From positions 186,001 through 250,000 of the forward strand of contig JAEMGR010000016.1 of the NCBI GenBank assembly GCA_016458225.1: a stretch of 64,000 nt of DNA, read 5' to 3'. The stretch comes from Myxococcaceae bacterium JPH2. GTDB taxonomy: Bacteria; Myxococcota; Myxococcia; Myxococcales; Myxococcaceae. Made by a program: the position numbers and the translations under genes. Below are positions 19,294 to 30,914 of this stretch, piece by piece. The stretch's first letter is position 1. Every line of letters begins with the position of its first letter. The notes below the pieces were generated by a model. That model was not told the DNA's origin. It ran no database searches and saw nothing but the letters and a program-made list of their open reading frames with translations.

Positions 19294-20988
19294 TTGCTCT
19301 GCCCCTCCTGCGGCGCTGACGCCCAAGATTCCTCCCGGTACTGCCCCGCCTGCGGGGCGACACTCGTGCGCGCGCCGGAAGGCGACGAGTACGTGGGCAA
19401 GACCATCGCCCACAAATACCGCGTCGAGGCCCTCATCGGCGAAGGGGGAATGGGCCGCGTGTTCCGGGCCCGGCAGATCGCGCTCGACAAGGTGGTGGTG
19501 CTGAAGGTGCTGCGCCACACGCTGTTGTCGGATGAGCGCACCGTGGCGCGCTTCCAGCGCGAGGCCAAGGCCGCCAGCCGCCTCAACCACCCCAACTCCA
19601 TCAGCGTGCTGGACTTCGGTCAGGCCGAGGACGGCGCGCTCTTCATCGCGATGGAGTACGTCGCCGGCCAGGACCTGCACCAGATCCTCAGCCGTGAGTG
19701 GCCGCTGGCCGAGAGCCGCGTCGCGCGCATCGTCAACCAGGTGCTGAGCGCGCTGTCCGACGCCCACGGCGCGGGGGTCATCCACCGGGATCTCAAGCCC
19801 GAGAACATCATGGTGGAGCAGCGGCGCAACGAGCCGGACTTCGTCAAGGTGCTCGACTTCGGCATCGCGAAGATCACCGACTCCCAGGACGACGGTCCCG
19901 CCCTCACGCGCGCGGGCTTCGTCTGCGGCACCCCCGAGTACATGTCGCCGGAGCAGGCGCGGGGCGCGCAGCTCGACCATCGCTCGGATCTGTATGCGGT
20001 GGGCGTCATCCTCTACCAGCTGATGACGGGTCTGCTGCCCTTCGAGTCGGACTCCGCGGTGGGCTTCGCGACGAAGCACCTCACGGAGGAGCCGCCCGCG
20101 CCGACGAAGCGTCGCCCGGATGCGCGCATCAGTCCCGCGATGGAGCGGCTCATCCTCCGCGCGCTCTCCAAGAACCCGGATGATCGCCCCGCCAACGCCG
20201 AGGCGTTCAAGGCGGAGCTGGCCGCGGTGGACAAGGAGCGCCGTCGCGCGGACGCCGCGCCCCGCCGGCCGCAGCCCTCCAACGTGCTGGCGCCGTTGCC
20301 GCGCAAGGCCCTGGCCCCCAACGCACAGTCGCACGACACCCAGGATGCGAGCGCGCGCAGCTGGAATGATCAGACGGTGGAGGCCACGGTCCGCGCGCTC
20401 CCCGACGTGCTAGCGCCGTTGCCCGCGGGGGCGGCCGAGATGTCCGCCGGGCGCGAGCGCACCGACTCGATGGTGGCCACCAACCCCGGCGGAGGGGGAG
20501 GGGGCCTGTCGTTGTTCTTCAAGGCCCTCACCCTGATGCTCGTCATCGGGACGGTGGGGTTCTTCGTCTACTACTTCTATTTCATGGGCAGCTCGAGCAG
20601 CGGGCCGGACGCGCCCTACGCGCTGCCCCGCAACGCGCCGGTGCCGCTGACTGGCGGCGAGCCGGACCCCGAGCGTCCCCTGTACGAGCAGGAGATCCCC
20701 AACACCGCCCGCAACGTGGATCGCGCGCGGCAGCGTAGCCTGGATGGAGACCGGGCCCTGGCCGCCAAGGACCTGGGGCTCGCGACGTCCATGTACAAGG
20801 AGGCGTTCCAGCTCAATCCGGATCCCGAGCTGGCCCTCAAGCTGGGCGAGCTGTACTGGCAGCGGGAGAACCTGGGCGAGGCGCGTGGTTGGTGGACGCG
20901 CCACCTGCGCGATGCGTCCGACTCGAAGGCGCGGACGTACATCGAGGAGCGGCTCGGCGGGCCGGTGGTGGCCGCTCCCGAGCCGTAA
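19294..20988 (+). CDS. Membrane Ser/Thr protein kinase with zinc ribbon
   Basis: A 564-aa Hanks-type kinase. A zinc ribbon (C3, C6, C17, C20) precedes the kinase domain (about 38-310) with GEGGMGRVF, catalytic Lys in VVVLKVLR, HRDLKPENIM, DFG, and GTPEYMSPEQ, so it should be active. A Pro/Ala linker leads to one membrane span (about 412-432) and a C-terminal domain with TPR-like helices (about 490-560) outside the membrane. The start is TTG at 19294, placing the first zinc-ribbon cysteines at the N-terminus. Flanked by FHA genes; it converges with the second with a 7-bp gap. Confidence 0.93.
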   Translation: MLCPSCGADAQDSSRYCPACGATLVRAPEGDEYVGKTIAHKYRVEALIGEGGMGRVFRARQIALDKVVVLKVLRHTLLSDERTVARFQREAKAASRLNHPNSISVLDFGQAEDGALFIAMEYVAGQDLHQILSREWPLAESRVARIVNQVLSALSDAHGAGVIHRDLKPENIMVEQRRNEPDFVKVLDFGIAKITDSQDDGPALTRAGFVCGTPEYMSPEQARGAQLDHRSDLYAVGVILYQLMTGLLPFESDSAVGFATKHLTEEPPAPTKRRPDARISPAMERLILRALSKNPDDRPANAEAFKAELAAVDKERRRADAAPRRPQPSNVLAPLPRKALAPNAQSHDTQDASARSWNDQTVEATVRALPDVLAPLPAGAAEMSAGRERTDSMVATNPGGGGGGLSLFFKALTLMLVIGTVGFFVYYFYFMGSSSSGPDAPYALPRNAPVPLTGGEPDPERPLYEQEIPNTARNVDRARQRSLDGDRALAAKDLGLATSMYKEAFQLNPDPELALKLGELYWQRENLGEARGWWTRHLRDASDSKARTYIEERLGGPVVAAPEP

Positions 20989-20995
20989 GGCTCCG

Positions 20996-22168
20996 CTAGC
21001 CCAGCGTCTCCACCTGGACGACGTGCTGGCCCAGGCGAACGCGATCGCCGGGCCGCAGCGGCCGCTCGACCATGGGCGGCACGCGGACGTAGGTGCCCAG
21101 TCCTCCCGAGAGGTCGCGCAGGAGCGCGCCCATGGGTGTGGGGCTCAGCTCGCAGTGCCGACCCGACATGCCCTCGTCATTGGGATAGGACAGGTCGCAG
21201 TGCGCCTGCCCGAGCGTGAGCAGCGGCGCGGCCGTCACGACTGCTCGGCCAGCGCGACCGCCCATGAGGACTTCCTCCACGCCGTACACCGCTTGCCCCA
21301 GCGGCACGGGGGCACCGTAGATGGCCGGCCGGCCCGAAATGGGCGCCGGTGCATCCGCGCGACCCGTGAAGCGGAACAGGCGCTGGCCGGCGCTGAACAG
21401 CGCGCGAGGCACCAGCGCCTCGGTGCTGGAGATGGTGACGTAGACGCCGGACGCGCTCGTCTCGTCTCGAACGAACAGCGCCCCCTCCTTCACGAGGAAG
21501 GTGGCGTGCAGCGGCGACACGAAGACGTCATCCGCGAAGAGGATGGCGCCGCGCTGGCGGCCCACCACGCAGCCGGTGACCGGGAGCTTGTAGCGCTGGC
21601 CACGCATGGAGCCCGCGATGACGGCCAGTCCGAACCGCGAAGCCACCGGGGCTGGCCGTGCCGGCGCGGCGGCAGGGGCGGTGCCCGGGCGGTTGGGCAG
21701 GGCGCTGTCGGGCACGGGCGGGGGCGGCCGGGTGTTCGCCGGCGCCGTGGGCGTCCGACCCGGAGGCGCGGGCTGAGGTGCCGCGGGGGCCTGGGCGGGG
21801 CCCAGCACGGGCGGTGCGGTGCGCGCGGGCGTCCGGGGCTCGAGGGCGAGGCCTGCCGCCGCGGTGGGGGGCGGCGTCCGAGCGGACGGCCTCATGCCTG
21901 GCGGCACGGCGCTTGGGGGCGGCGGAGGGGTCGGGGGTGCGGTGGGCTCGCCCGCTCGGGGGAAGGTGGCGACCGCGACAGGCCGTCCCGCTGGGGCGGG
22001 CGGGGGCGCGGCGGGGCGTGGAGGGGTCCCCGCTGGCGCCACGGGCCTGGCTGCGGGGGCCGAGACGAGTGCCTGGCTGCACAGGGCGCAGGCCGCCGAG
22101 CGAGGCGGATTGAGGCCGTCACAGTTCGGGCACACCACGGGAAGTGCGGACAGCAGGAGCTGTGACAT
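20996..22168 (-). CDS. Zinc-ribbon, proline-rich, double FHA protein
   Basis: A 390-aa protein: zinc ribbon (C13, C16, C27, C30), a long Pro/Ala linker (about 35-150), and two FHA-like domains (about 155-235 and 290-385). The first has VVGRQRGAILFADDVFVSPLHATF and the second DEGMSGRHCELSP, DLSGGLGTYVRV. It ends 7 bp from the kinase gene in the convergent direction. Likely a phosphothreonine reader for that kinase; the partner is inferred from position only. Confidence 0.85.
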   Translation of the reverse strand: MSQLLLSALPVVCPNCDGLNPPRSAACALCSQALVSAPAARPVAPAGTPPRPAAPPPAPAGRPVAVATFPRAGEPTAPPTPPPPPSAVPPGMRPSARTPPPTAAAGLALEPRTPARTAPPVLGPAQAPAAPQPAPPGRTPTAPANTRPPPPVPDSALPNRPGTAPAAAPARPAPVASRFGLAVIAGSMRGQRYKLPVTGCVVGRQRGAILFADDVFVSPLHATFLVKEGALFVRDETSASGVYVTISSTEALVPRALFSAGQRLFRFTGRADAPAPISGRPAIYGAPVPLGQAVYGVEEVLMGGRAGRAVVTAAPLLTLGQAHCDLSYPNDEGMSGRHCELSPTPMGALLRDLSGGLGTYVRVPPMVERPLRPGDRVRLGQHVVQVETLG

Positions 22169-22330
22169 GGGCGGGGGGCGAATCTATTGGCGCGTAAAAC
22201 GTCGGGTCAATGAAAGCAAATGCGCCGGCACTGGGCTGGCCGCATGCGGTCCGGTCACTCGGGGCCGCAAATCGACCCCGGGGCAACATTGCCCCTCATG
22301 ATTTCGGCAGTTACGATTGCCAACGCCTCG

Positions 22331-24553
<2,223 letters not shown>

Positions 24554-24631
24554 CGGCGCGCGGTTGTGCTACAGGGCCCCGGAAACCCGCGGCCCCCGCT
24601 TGGGGCGCCGCTTCACTCCGAGGTGCGCTCC

Positions 24632-25018
24632 ATGGCTCGCAAAGTCATCCATTCCGACCAGGCCCCCAAGGCCATTGGCCCGTACTCGCAGGCCGTCCAG
24701 GTGGAGGCGGGGAAGATGACGTTCCTCTCCGGCCAGATTCCCCTGGACCCCGCCACCATGGAGATGGTCCAGGGCGACGTCGTCGCGCAGGCCGAGCGGG
24801 TGATGGAGAACCTGAAGGCCGTGCTCGCCGCCGCGGGCTGTGACTTCTCCCACGTGGTGCGCTGCACCATCTTCCTCACCGACCTGGGTGACTTCGCCCG
24901 GGTGAACGAGGTCTACGGCCGCTACTTCACCGGCGCTCCGCCGGCGCGCGCGACGGTGCAGGTGGCCGCGCTGCCGCGTGGCTCGAAGGTGGAAATCGAC
25001 GCCATCGCCGTCTCCTGA
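24632..25018 (+). CDS. ridA: RidA-family enamine/imine deaminase
   Basis: A 128-aa YjgF/YER057c/UK114 protein that hydrolyses reactive 2-aminoacrylate-type enamines made by PLP enzymes. Family motifs are APKAIGPYSQAV at the start, FLSGQIPLDP, and the C-terminal PPARATVQVAALPRGSKVEIDAIA with the conserved Arg and Glu. It follows the rel gene by 78 bp on the same strand, and a terminator follows. Confidence 0.93.
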   Translation: MARKVIHSDQAPKAIGPYSQAVQVEAGKMTFLSGQIPLDPATMEMVQGDVVAQAERVMENLKAVLAAAGCDFSHVVRCTIFLTDLGDFARVNEVYGRYFTGAPPARATVQVAALPRGSKVEIDAIAVS

Positions 25019-25040
25019 GTTCCCCACGCCCGGAAACACG

Positions 25041-25075
25041 AAGGCCGTCGGCTCCGAGTGGAGTCCGACGGCCTT
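25041..25075. terminator. Bidirectional terminator after ridA
   Basis: AAGGCCGTCGG (25041-25051) pairs perfectly with CCGACGGCCTT (25065-25075). Short T-containing tails follow on both strands (GTGCTTTC and CGTGTTTCC). It lies between the convergent ridA and DsbA genes. Confidence 0.65.
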
Positions 25076-25107
25076 GTGCTTTCAACGGATGCGAGGGGAG
25101 GGGACGA

Positions 25108-27096
25108 CTACTTGGCGTCCGCCGCCACCGCGCCGCCCGCCTTCTTCAGCTCCTCGTCGATGACGCGCTTGAAGGCCTCGAGCGGCTGCGCGCCGACGAG
25201 GGGGCGGCCGTTGATGAAGAAGCTGGGCGTGGCGCTGGCGCCCACCGCGGCGCCGGCGGCCATGTCCGCCTCGATCTGCTTGTCGAACTTGTTGCTGTCC
25301 ATGGCCGCCTTGAACTTGGCCATGTTGAGGCCAATCTCCTGGGCGTACTTGTCCAGCGAGGCGCGGTCGAGCGCGCGCTGGTTGGCGAACAGCTTGTCGT
25401 GCATCTCCCAGAACTTGCCCTGCTCGTGGGCCGCCATGGACGCCTGCGCGGCGGGCTTCGCGTTCGGGTGCATGGGCAGGGGCTGGTGCTTGAAGGCGAA
25501 CTTCACCTTGCCCTTGTAGTCCTGCTCGAGCTGGTGGAGCGTCGGGATGACGCGGCCACAGAACGGGCACTCGAAGTCGGACCAGGCGACGAGCGTGACA
25601 GGGGCGCCCTTCGGGCCCTTCACCGGCGCCTCACCCAGCTCGATCTTCTGCACGGCGCCCTCGGGCGGCGCGCCCGCGGAAGGGGCCGACGGAGCGGCCG
25701 GAGCCGCCGCGACGTTGTCCGCGTTCAGCTTCGTGTAGAGGTCCTCCGGCTTCGTGCCGGCGGCGAGCGCCTTGTCGGCCTTGGCGATCTCCTCGTCGAT
25801 CATCGTCTTGAAGGCCTCGAAGGGCTGCGCACCGACGATCTGACGGCCGTTCACGAAGAAGGTCGGGGTGCCGTTGGCGCCCACCACGTTGCCGGCGGCG
25901 ATGTCCGACTCGATCTTCGTGTTGAACTTGTTGGTGGAGACGGCGGCCTTGAACTTCGCCATGTCCAGCTTCAGCTCCTGGGCGTACTTCTCCAGGGAGG
26001 CGCCATCGAGCGCGCGCTGGTTGGCGAACAGCTTGTCGTGCATCTCCCAGAACTTGCCCTGCTCATGCGCGGCCATGGCGGCCATGGCGGCCGGCTTGGC
26101 GCTGGCGTGGAAGGAGAGCGGCTGGTTGCGCCACACGATGCGCACGTCCTTCGGGTACGTCTCCTTGATCTTCTGCACCGTGGGCATCACGCGGCCGCAG
26201 AACGGGCACTCGAAGTCGGACCACTCGACGATGGTGACCTTGGCGTTGGACGGGCCGAACACGGGCGAGTCCGAGGGCACGTCCACCTTGAACACGGTGG
26301 GGCCGGCCGGCTGACCCTGCTGCGGGCGGGACGGGGCGCGCTCCAGGCCCTTCTCGATGGTCTTCGCGTACACCTGCGAGGCGGGCACGCCGCTCTTCAC
26401 GAGCGCCTCGGCCTTGGTCATCTCCTCGTCGATGAGCGCCTTGAAGTTCTCGATGGGCTGCGCGCCGGACAGGAAGCGGCCGTTGATGAAGAAGGCCGGG
26501 GTGCCGTTGGCGCCGAACTGCGAGGACGCCGAGGAGTCCTTGGCGATGATGTCCGCCAGCTTGGGGCTGGCCATGTCGCTCTTCCACTTCTCGAGGTTGA
26601 GCCCCAACTGGGTCGCGTACTTCTCCAGGTCCGCGTCCTCGATGCTCTTCTGGTTCGCGAAGAGCATGTCGTGCATCTCCCAGTACTTGCCCTGCTCACC
26701 GGCGGCGAGCGCGGCGAGCGCGGCCGGCCGGGCGCGCGGGTGGAAGGAGAGCGGGTTCTGCCGCATGACGACGCGCAGCTTGCTGCCGTAGTCGTCCTCG
26801 AGCTTCTTCACCGTCACATGCGCGCGGCTACAGAACGGGCACTGGTAGTCGGAGAACTCGACGATGGTGACGAGCGCGTTCTCGCCGCCTCGCACGGGAG
26901 ATCCCTCGATGGGGACCTTGAACACCGTCGGATCCACGGGGCGCGCGTTCGGCCGGGCAGCGGCCTGGGCGGCGGGCGTGTTGCTCGTGCTCTTCGAGGC
27001 GTTGGTGGCGCGGCCGCCAACGAACCCGAGCACCAGGCCCACCAGCAGGGCCACGATGACATGGGGCTTCATGGGTTGGATTTGCTCCTTCGCCAT
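25108..27096 (-). CDS. Membrane-anchored protein with three DsbA-like thioredoxin domains
   Basis: A 662-aa protein with three tandem DsbA-family domains, each of about 190 residues and each with a CPFC active site: C86/C89, C297/C300 and C510/C513. Domain segments are strongly alike (EQGKFWEMHDKLFANQRALD occurs in two of them) and each ends with a GTPxFFxNGR or equivalent cis-Pro loop. A single N-terminal membrane span (about 10-28) suggests an anchored, periplasm-facing oxidoreductase or isomerase. Linkers are Ala/Pro-rich. ATG 27096 begins just before the membrane span; the frame extends to 27264, but that stretch is not signal-like. Confidence 0.88.
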   Translation of the reverse strand: MAKEQIQPMKPHVIVALLVGLVLGFVGGRATNASKSTSNTPAAQAAARPNARPVDPTVFKVPIEGSPVRGGENALVTIVEFSDYQCPFCSRAHVTVKKLEDDYGSKLRVVMRQNPLSFHPRARPAALAALAAGEQGKYWEMHDMLFANQKSIEDADLEKYATQLGLNLEKWKSDMASPKLADIIAKDSSASSQFGANGTPAFFINGRFLSGAQPIENFKALIDEEMTKAEALVKSGVPASQVYAKTIEKGLERAPSRPQQGQPAGPTVFKVDVPSDSPVFGPSNAKVTIVEWSDFECPFCGRVMPTVQKIKETYPKDVRIVWRNQPLSFHASAKPAAMAAMAAHEQGKFWEMHDKLFANQRALDGASLEKYAQELKLDMAKFKAAVSTNKFNTKIESDIAAGNVVGANGTPTFFVNGRQIVGAQPFEAFKTMIDEEIAKADKALAAGTKPEDLYTKLNADNVAAAPAAPSAPSAGAPPEGAVQKIELGEAPVKGPKGAPVTLVAWSDFECPFCGRVIPTLHQLEQDYKGKVKFAFKHQPLPMHPNAKPAAQASMAAHEQGKFWEMHDKLFANQRALDRASLDKYAQEIGLNMAKFKAAMDSNKFDKQIEADMAAGAAVGASATPSFFINGRPLVGAQPLEAFKRVIDEELKKAGGAVAADAK

Positions 27097-27301
27097 CGGT
27101 CCGGCTGCGGACGCCAAGCGGGTGTCAGTGTGTGTGGTGTGGAGGAAGGCGGGGGTACTTAACAGAGGGATTTCGAGAACCGCAAGCCATGCGGGAGCGC
27201 TCGCGGCTGCCGCGTCCAGGCCCCCAAGGGGCCGGAAACTGACCGCTTTTCGAAAATATTCCACCTCGGCGGCGAAGGGGGGCGCATGACAGACTCACCC
27301 C

Positions 27302-27535
27302 ATGGAAGCAGCCGTGCGTGTGGATACCTCCGGCGCGTTCTGCCCGGTGCCCATCCTCGAGATTGCCAAGGCGATGCGCCGCGTGGCGCCCGGGACGCTG
27401 GTGGAACTCATCTCCACGGACGTGGGCTTGGAAGCGGATCTCCCCGCGTGGTGCGAGGCGACCGGCCACCTGCTCGTTCGCTTGGAGCGCCGAGGCACCC
27501 ACCACTACGTCGGGTGGGTGCGCAAGGCAGGGTGA
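27302..27535 (+). CDS. TusA/SirA-family sulfur-carrier protein
   Basis: A 77-aa protein with the TusA fold and its CPVPILEIAKAM signature; Cys14 is the expected persulfide residue. Such proteins pass sulfur for tRNA thiolation, molybdopterin or other pathways; the exact one is unclear. It is divergent from the DsbA-repeat gene (205-bp gap, no gene seen) and converges with the ABC ATPase, only 10 bp apart. Confidence 0.85.
   Translation: MEAAVRVDTSGAFCPVPILEIAKAMRRVAPGTLVELISTDVGLEADLPAWCEATGHLLVRLERRGTHHYVGWVRKAG
27495..27521 (+). terminator. Hairpin inside the 3' end of the TusA-like gene
   Basis: GCACCCACC (27495-27503) pairs with GGTGGGTGC (27513-27521) around a 9-nt loop, within the last codons of the TusA-like gene. 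Because the convergent ABC gene ends 10 bp further on, a terminator could only be placed inside coding sequence. No U-run follows. Confidence 0.3.
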
Positions 27536-27545
27536 GCCCGCGACT

Positions 27546-28460
27546 TCAGACCAGCTGAAGCACGCGATCCTCCAGCCGCTGGCCCCGGCTGACGCCGAGG
27601 ATGAGCACGCCGTGGTGGATCAGGTGGCCCACGACACGGCTGATGACCTGCTCGGGAGGGTGTGCTTGTCCCTCGAAGCGCACGAGCAGCACGCCCGGGG
27701 ACTCCATGCGCGCGGCCGTGACGCCGGGCATGGCCGTCAGCTCGGGGAGGATGACGTCGCCCTGGGCGATCTGCACGCGGAACTCCGCGCCCTGGCCCGT
27801 CAGCTCCGTCATGGTGCCGGCCTTGGCCAGTGTGCCCTTGTCGAGGATGGCGGCCGCGTCGCACAGCTCCTCCAGCTCCTGGAGGTTGTGGCTGGAGACG
27901 ACCACCGTCTGCTTCTGGCCGCGCATGTCCTTGATGACCTGCCGCACCTGGGCGGCGATGCGCGGATCCAATCCGGCGGTGGGTTCATCCAGGAGAACCA
28001 GCGGCGGGCGGCCCATCAGCGCCTGCGCCATGGACGCGCGCTTGGCCATGCCGTGGCTCAGCGCCTGGGTCTGCACCGACCACGCTTCCGTGAGGCCCAC
28101 TTTCTCCAAAGCGCCGCGCGCTTCGGTCTCCGGCTGTTCAAGACCAGACAGTTTGGCCCAGTACGTGAGCAGGGCACCGACCTCCCAGCCGGGCGGAAGC
28201 ACGGCGTCCTGGGGCAGGGCGCCCAGGACGCGCTTGAGGGCTCCGGGCGACGTCGGGTCCACACCCATCACCTGGAGCGAGCCCTCGGACGGATAGAGGT
28301 AGCCGCACATCATGGAGAAGGTCGTCGTCTTGCCGGCGCCGTTGGGGCCGATGAGTCCGTAGACCTCTCCGCGGCGCACCTGGAGGCTCACCGCCTTGAC
28401 GGCGACCTTGGGGCCGAAGCGCTTGGTGACGTTGAACAGCTCGATGGCCAACTCGCTCAC
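27546..28460 (-). CDS. ABC transporter ATP-binding protein
   Basis: A 304-aa ATPase of the ABC-2 exporter type. It has Walker A GPNGAGKT (38-45), Walker B LVLLDEPTAGLDP and the H-loop VVSSHN. The signature is LSHGM instead of LSGGQ, a tolerated variant in this class. A C-terminal extension of about 80 residues follows the ATPase core. It overlaps the permease gene by 4 bp and is translated after it, so the two make one exporter. Substrate unknown. Confidence 0.92.
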   Translation of the reverse strand: MSELAIELFNVTKRFGPKVAVKAVSLQVRRGEVYGLIGPNGAGKTTTFSMMCGYLYPSEGSLQVMGVDPTSPGALKRVLGALPQDAVLPPGWEVGALLTYWAKLSGLEQPETEARGALEKVGLTEAWSVQTQALSHGMAKRASMAQALMGRPPLVLLDEPTAGLDPRIAAQVRQVIKDMRGQKQTVVVSSHNLQELEELCDAAAILDKGTLAKAGTMTELTGQGAEFRVQIAQGDVILPELTAMPGVTAARMESPGVLLVRFEGQAHPPEQVISRVVGHLIHHGVLILGVSRGQRLEDRVLQLV

Positions 28461-29323
28461 AGGTCCCTCGCGCGCAGGACGCCGTGGGCGCCCAGGAGGA
28501 AGACGAGCGCGAACGCGGCATAGGCCGCGCCACTCGCGCCGAACTCAGACAGTTGCGGGTGCAGGAGATTGCCCGCGTAGTACGACGGCGACAGGTAGCG
28601 CACGAAGCGCATCGGGTTGGTGTCCGCCACCCCGCGCCCGATGGTGTCCATCAGCCAGAAGACGAAGAGCAGGACGAAGTTGAAGACGAGGCTCACGGCC
28701 GGCAGCCGGAACAGGCTGGAGCACAGCGCGGTGAGCGCCACGTACGCCAGCGAGAACACCACCGCCGCCAACCAGAACTTCACCAGGTTCAGCACCAGCA
28801 TCGCGGCGCTGAAGTCCGGGTTCGTCATCCGCGCGTAGATGAAGATGGCCAGGTCCACGACGAGCACGAGCCCCACCAGGAGCGTGGCCTGCGCCAGGAA
28901 CTTGCCCGTCAGCACCGACGAGCGCCGCGCGCGCACCGTGAGGAAGCGGATGGAGCGCGGGCCCACTTCACCGCTGAGCTGATCAAACCCCATCAGCGCC
29001 ACGTAGGCCGGCAAGAAGAAGAGGGTGACCTTGAAGACGATGAGCACCACGAGAGGCACTTGCGACAAGGCCTCCATCATCGCGGCGTCGTTGCTGGTGA
29101 GGATGCCCAGCATCCCCTTGTGCATTTCCTCCGCGGCGCGCGCCGACGCCTCTGCGTCCGCGCCCACTTCCGCCAGCTTCGCGTTCACCTGGGCCTGGAT
29201 CTCCCGCGTGGCATAGCCGACGACGAGCAGCACCAGGGCCGAGAACATGCTGTAGAGCCCGAGGAGGACCACGACGCGGCCGCTTCGTACGGCTCGGCGC
29301 AGCTCGGCGCTCCAAATCACCAC
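28457..29323 (-). CDS. ABC-2 type permease
   Basis: Membrane partner of the adjacent ABC ATPase, with about six hydrophobic spans: one near the N-terminus (VVVLLGLYSMFSALVLLVVGY), one after a helical periplasmic loop (VVLIVFKVTLFFLPAYVALMG), then four more. The start is uncertain: no ATG occurs early in the frame. GTG 29323 is chosen (GAGA upstream), giving 288 aa; GTG 29320 and TTG 29344 are alternatives. The frame is open to 29443, but that would overlap the divergent PBP gene. Confidence 0.85.
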   Translation of the reverse strand: MVIWSAELRRAVRSGRVVVLLGLYSMFSALVLLVVGYATREIQAQVNAKLAEVGADAEASARAAEEMHKGMLGILTSNDAAMMEALSQVPLVVLIVFKVTLFFLPAYVALMGFDQLSGEVGPRSIRFLTVRARRSSVLTGKFLAQATLLVGLVLVVDLAIFIYARMTNPDFSAAMLVLNLVKFWLAAVVFSLAYVALTALCSSLFRLPAVSLVFNFVLLFVFWLMDTIGRGVADTNPMRFVRYLSPSYYAGNLLHPQLSEFGASGAAYAAFALVFLLGAHGVLRARDL

Positions 29324-29437
29324 TGTCTCTTTGAATCCGTCCAAGATGGGCGCGGACCCTAGCAGACGGGAAAGCGGACGTGGACAGCGCGCCGGGAGCG
29401 AATAGGATCCCCCCGCCCCCCGAACCCCCCGAGCACG

Positions 29438-30910
29438 ATGCACCGTCGCCTCTTCGCCGTCCCCGCGCTCCTGGTTCCCTTCGCGCTCCTCCTCGGTGCC
29501 ACGGAGCCCGCTCCGTCACCGAGTTCACCCCGAGTCGAGCCCCTGGCCGTGGTCGATGCGGGTGCTGTGACGGAACGGAGCCAGGACGCAGGAGCGGCGC
29601 AGGCTTCCTCCGCGGCGGAGGCGGCGGCTACCGCGGGGCGAAGTCTGGATTCAGGTGTGTCTCCGGAGTCCTCGGCGGTGGCCGTCGCGGATGCGGGACT
29701 GCCGGTGGGAGGCCGCCTGGCCGCTGGGGGAGCTGGCGCGGACGCGGGGACGCTCGCGATGCTGGGGCTCGTGCCTCCGTCGGCGGTGCCGTCGCGCGAG
29801 AAGGCGCCTCCGCTGCTCAAGGTCCAGGGGCTGCCTCATGCTGTTGACCTCCTCGCCCGCGCGAAGCTGGAGGGTGAGCAACTGGTGGTGAAGGAGGGGA
29901 AGGGCGCGAAGGCGCGGGCGCTGACCATCGATCCGGTGCTCCAGGCCGCGCTCACGCAGATTCTTCGGACGTATGAAGTGCCGTTCGGCGCGGCGGTGGT
30001 GCTGGAACCCGCCACGGGCCGGGTGTTGGCCATGGCCGAGCACTCGCAATCGCGGCCGGACCTGCGCGGGCTGGCGGTGCGCGCGGCGTTCCCCGCGGCG
30101 AGCATCTTCAAGCTCGTCACCGGCAGCGCGCTGCTGGAGGCGGGCGTGACGCCCGAGACCGAGGAGTGCTTCCACGGCGGCAAGCGGCGCCTGTCCGAGA
30201 AGCACCTGGAGGACAGCGAGCGCGACGGCGCATGTCTGTCGTTGGCGCTGGCCATGGGCAAGAGCGCCAACGTCATCTTCGCGAAGATGACGCACAAGCA
30301 CCTGAGCGTGGACGTCCTGCGGCGCATGGCCGCGCGCTTCCACTTCAATCGGGAGATTCCCTTCGCGGTCCCCACCGACGTGTCCTTGGCCGCGATCCCC
30401 GAGGACGAGTTCGGACTGGCCAACACCGGCGCGGGCTTCGGTGACGTGTTCCTGTCGCCGCTGCACGGCGCGCTGCTGGCCGCCGTGGCCGCCAATGGAG
30501 GCCGCTGGGTGGACCCCGTCCTGTTCGAGCCCGACGTCACGACGCCTCCGCCCGAGGGCGAGGCGGTGCTCACGCCCACCACCGCGCGCGCCCTCACCGC
30601 GATGATGGAGGAGACGGTCACGCACGGCACCGCGCGCCACATCTTCCGGGAGCGGGGCTTCCGCGTGGATGGCGCGGTGGGCAAGACGGGCACATTGGCG
30701 GATCGCGAGCCGTTCCACGACTACTCGTGGTTCGTGGGCTTCGCGCCCAAGGAGCATCCACGCGTCGCTGTGGCGGCGCTGGTGGTGAATGATCCGAAGT
30801 GGCGGATCCGCGGCTCGTACCTGGGCCGCGAGGCGCTGCGCCTGGGCCTGGAGCGAGTGCCCGCGCCGGTGGAGCTCACCGCGCCGGCCTCGGCGGCGGG
30901 CAAGCACTGA
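29438..30910 (+). CDS. Penicillin-binding protein transpeptidase
   Basis: A 490-aa exported peptidoglycan transpeptidase. A signal sequence (about 1-21) leads to a low-complexity Ala/Ser/Gly linker, then the penicillin-binding domain with all three motifs: SIFK (Ser222-Lys225), SAN (about 276-278) and KTG (416-418). There is no N-terminal dimerisation or glycosyltransferase domain, so it is shorter than ordinary class B PBPs; a specialised D,D-transpeptidase or carboxypeptidase is possible. It converges with the DUF4388 gene with a 4-bp gap. Confidence 0.87.
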   Translation: MHRRLFAVPALLVPFALLLGATEPAPSPSSPRVEPLAVVDAGAVTERSQDAGAAQASSAAEAAATAGRSLDSGVSPESSAVAVADAGLPVGGRLAAGGAGADAGTLAMLGLVPPSAVPSREKAPPLLKVQGLPHAVDLLARAKLEGEQLVVKEGKGAKARALTIDPVLQAALTQILRTYEVPFGAAVVLEPATGRVLAMAEHSQSRPDLRGLAVRAAFPAASIFKLVTGSALLEAGVTPETEECFHGGKRRLSEKHLEDSERDGACLSLALAMGKSANVIFAKMTHKHLSVDVLRRMAARFHFNREIPFAVPTDVSLAAIPEDEFGLANTGAGFGDVFLSPLHGALLAAVAANGGRWVDPVLFEPDVTTPPPEGEAVLTPTTARALTAMMEETVTHGTARHIFRERGFRVDGAVGKTGTLADREPFHDYSWFVGFAPKEHPRVAVAALVVNDPKWRIRGSYLGREALRLGLERVPAPVELTAPASAAGKH

Positions 30911-30914
30911 GGCT

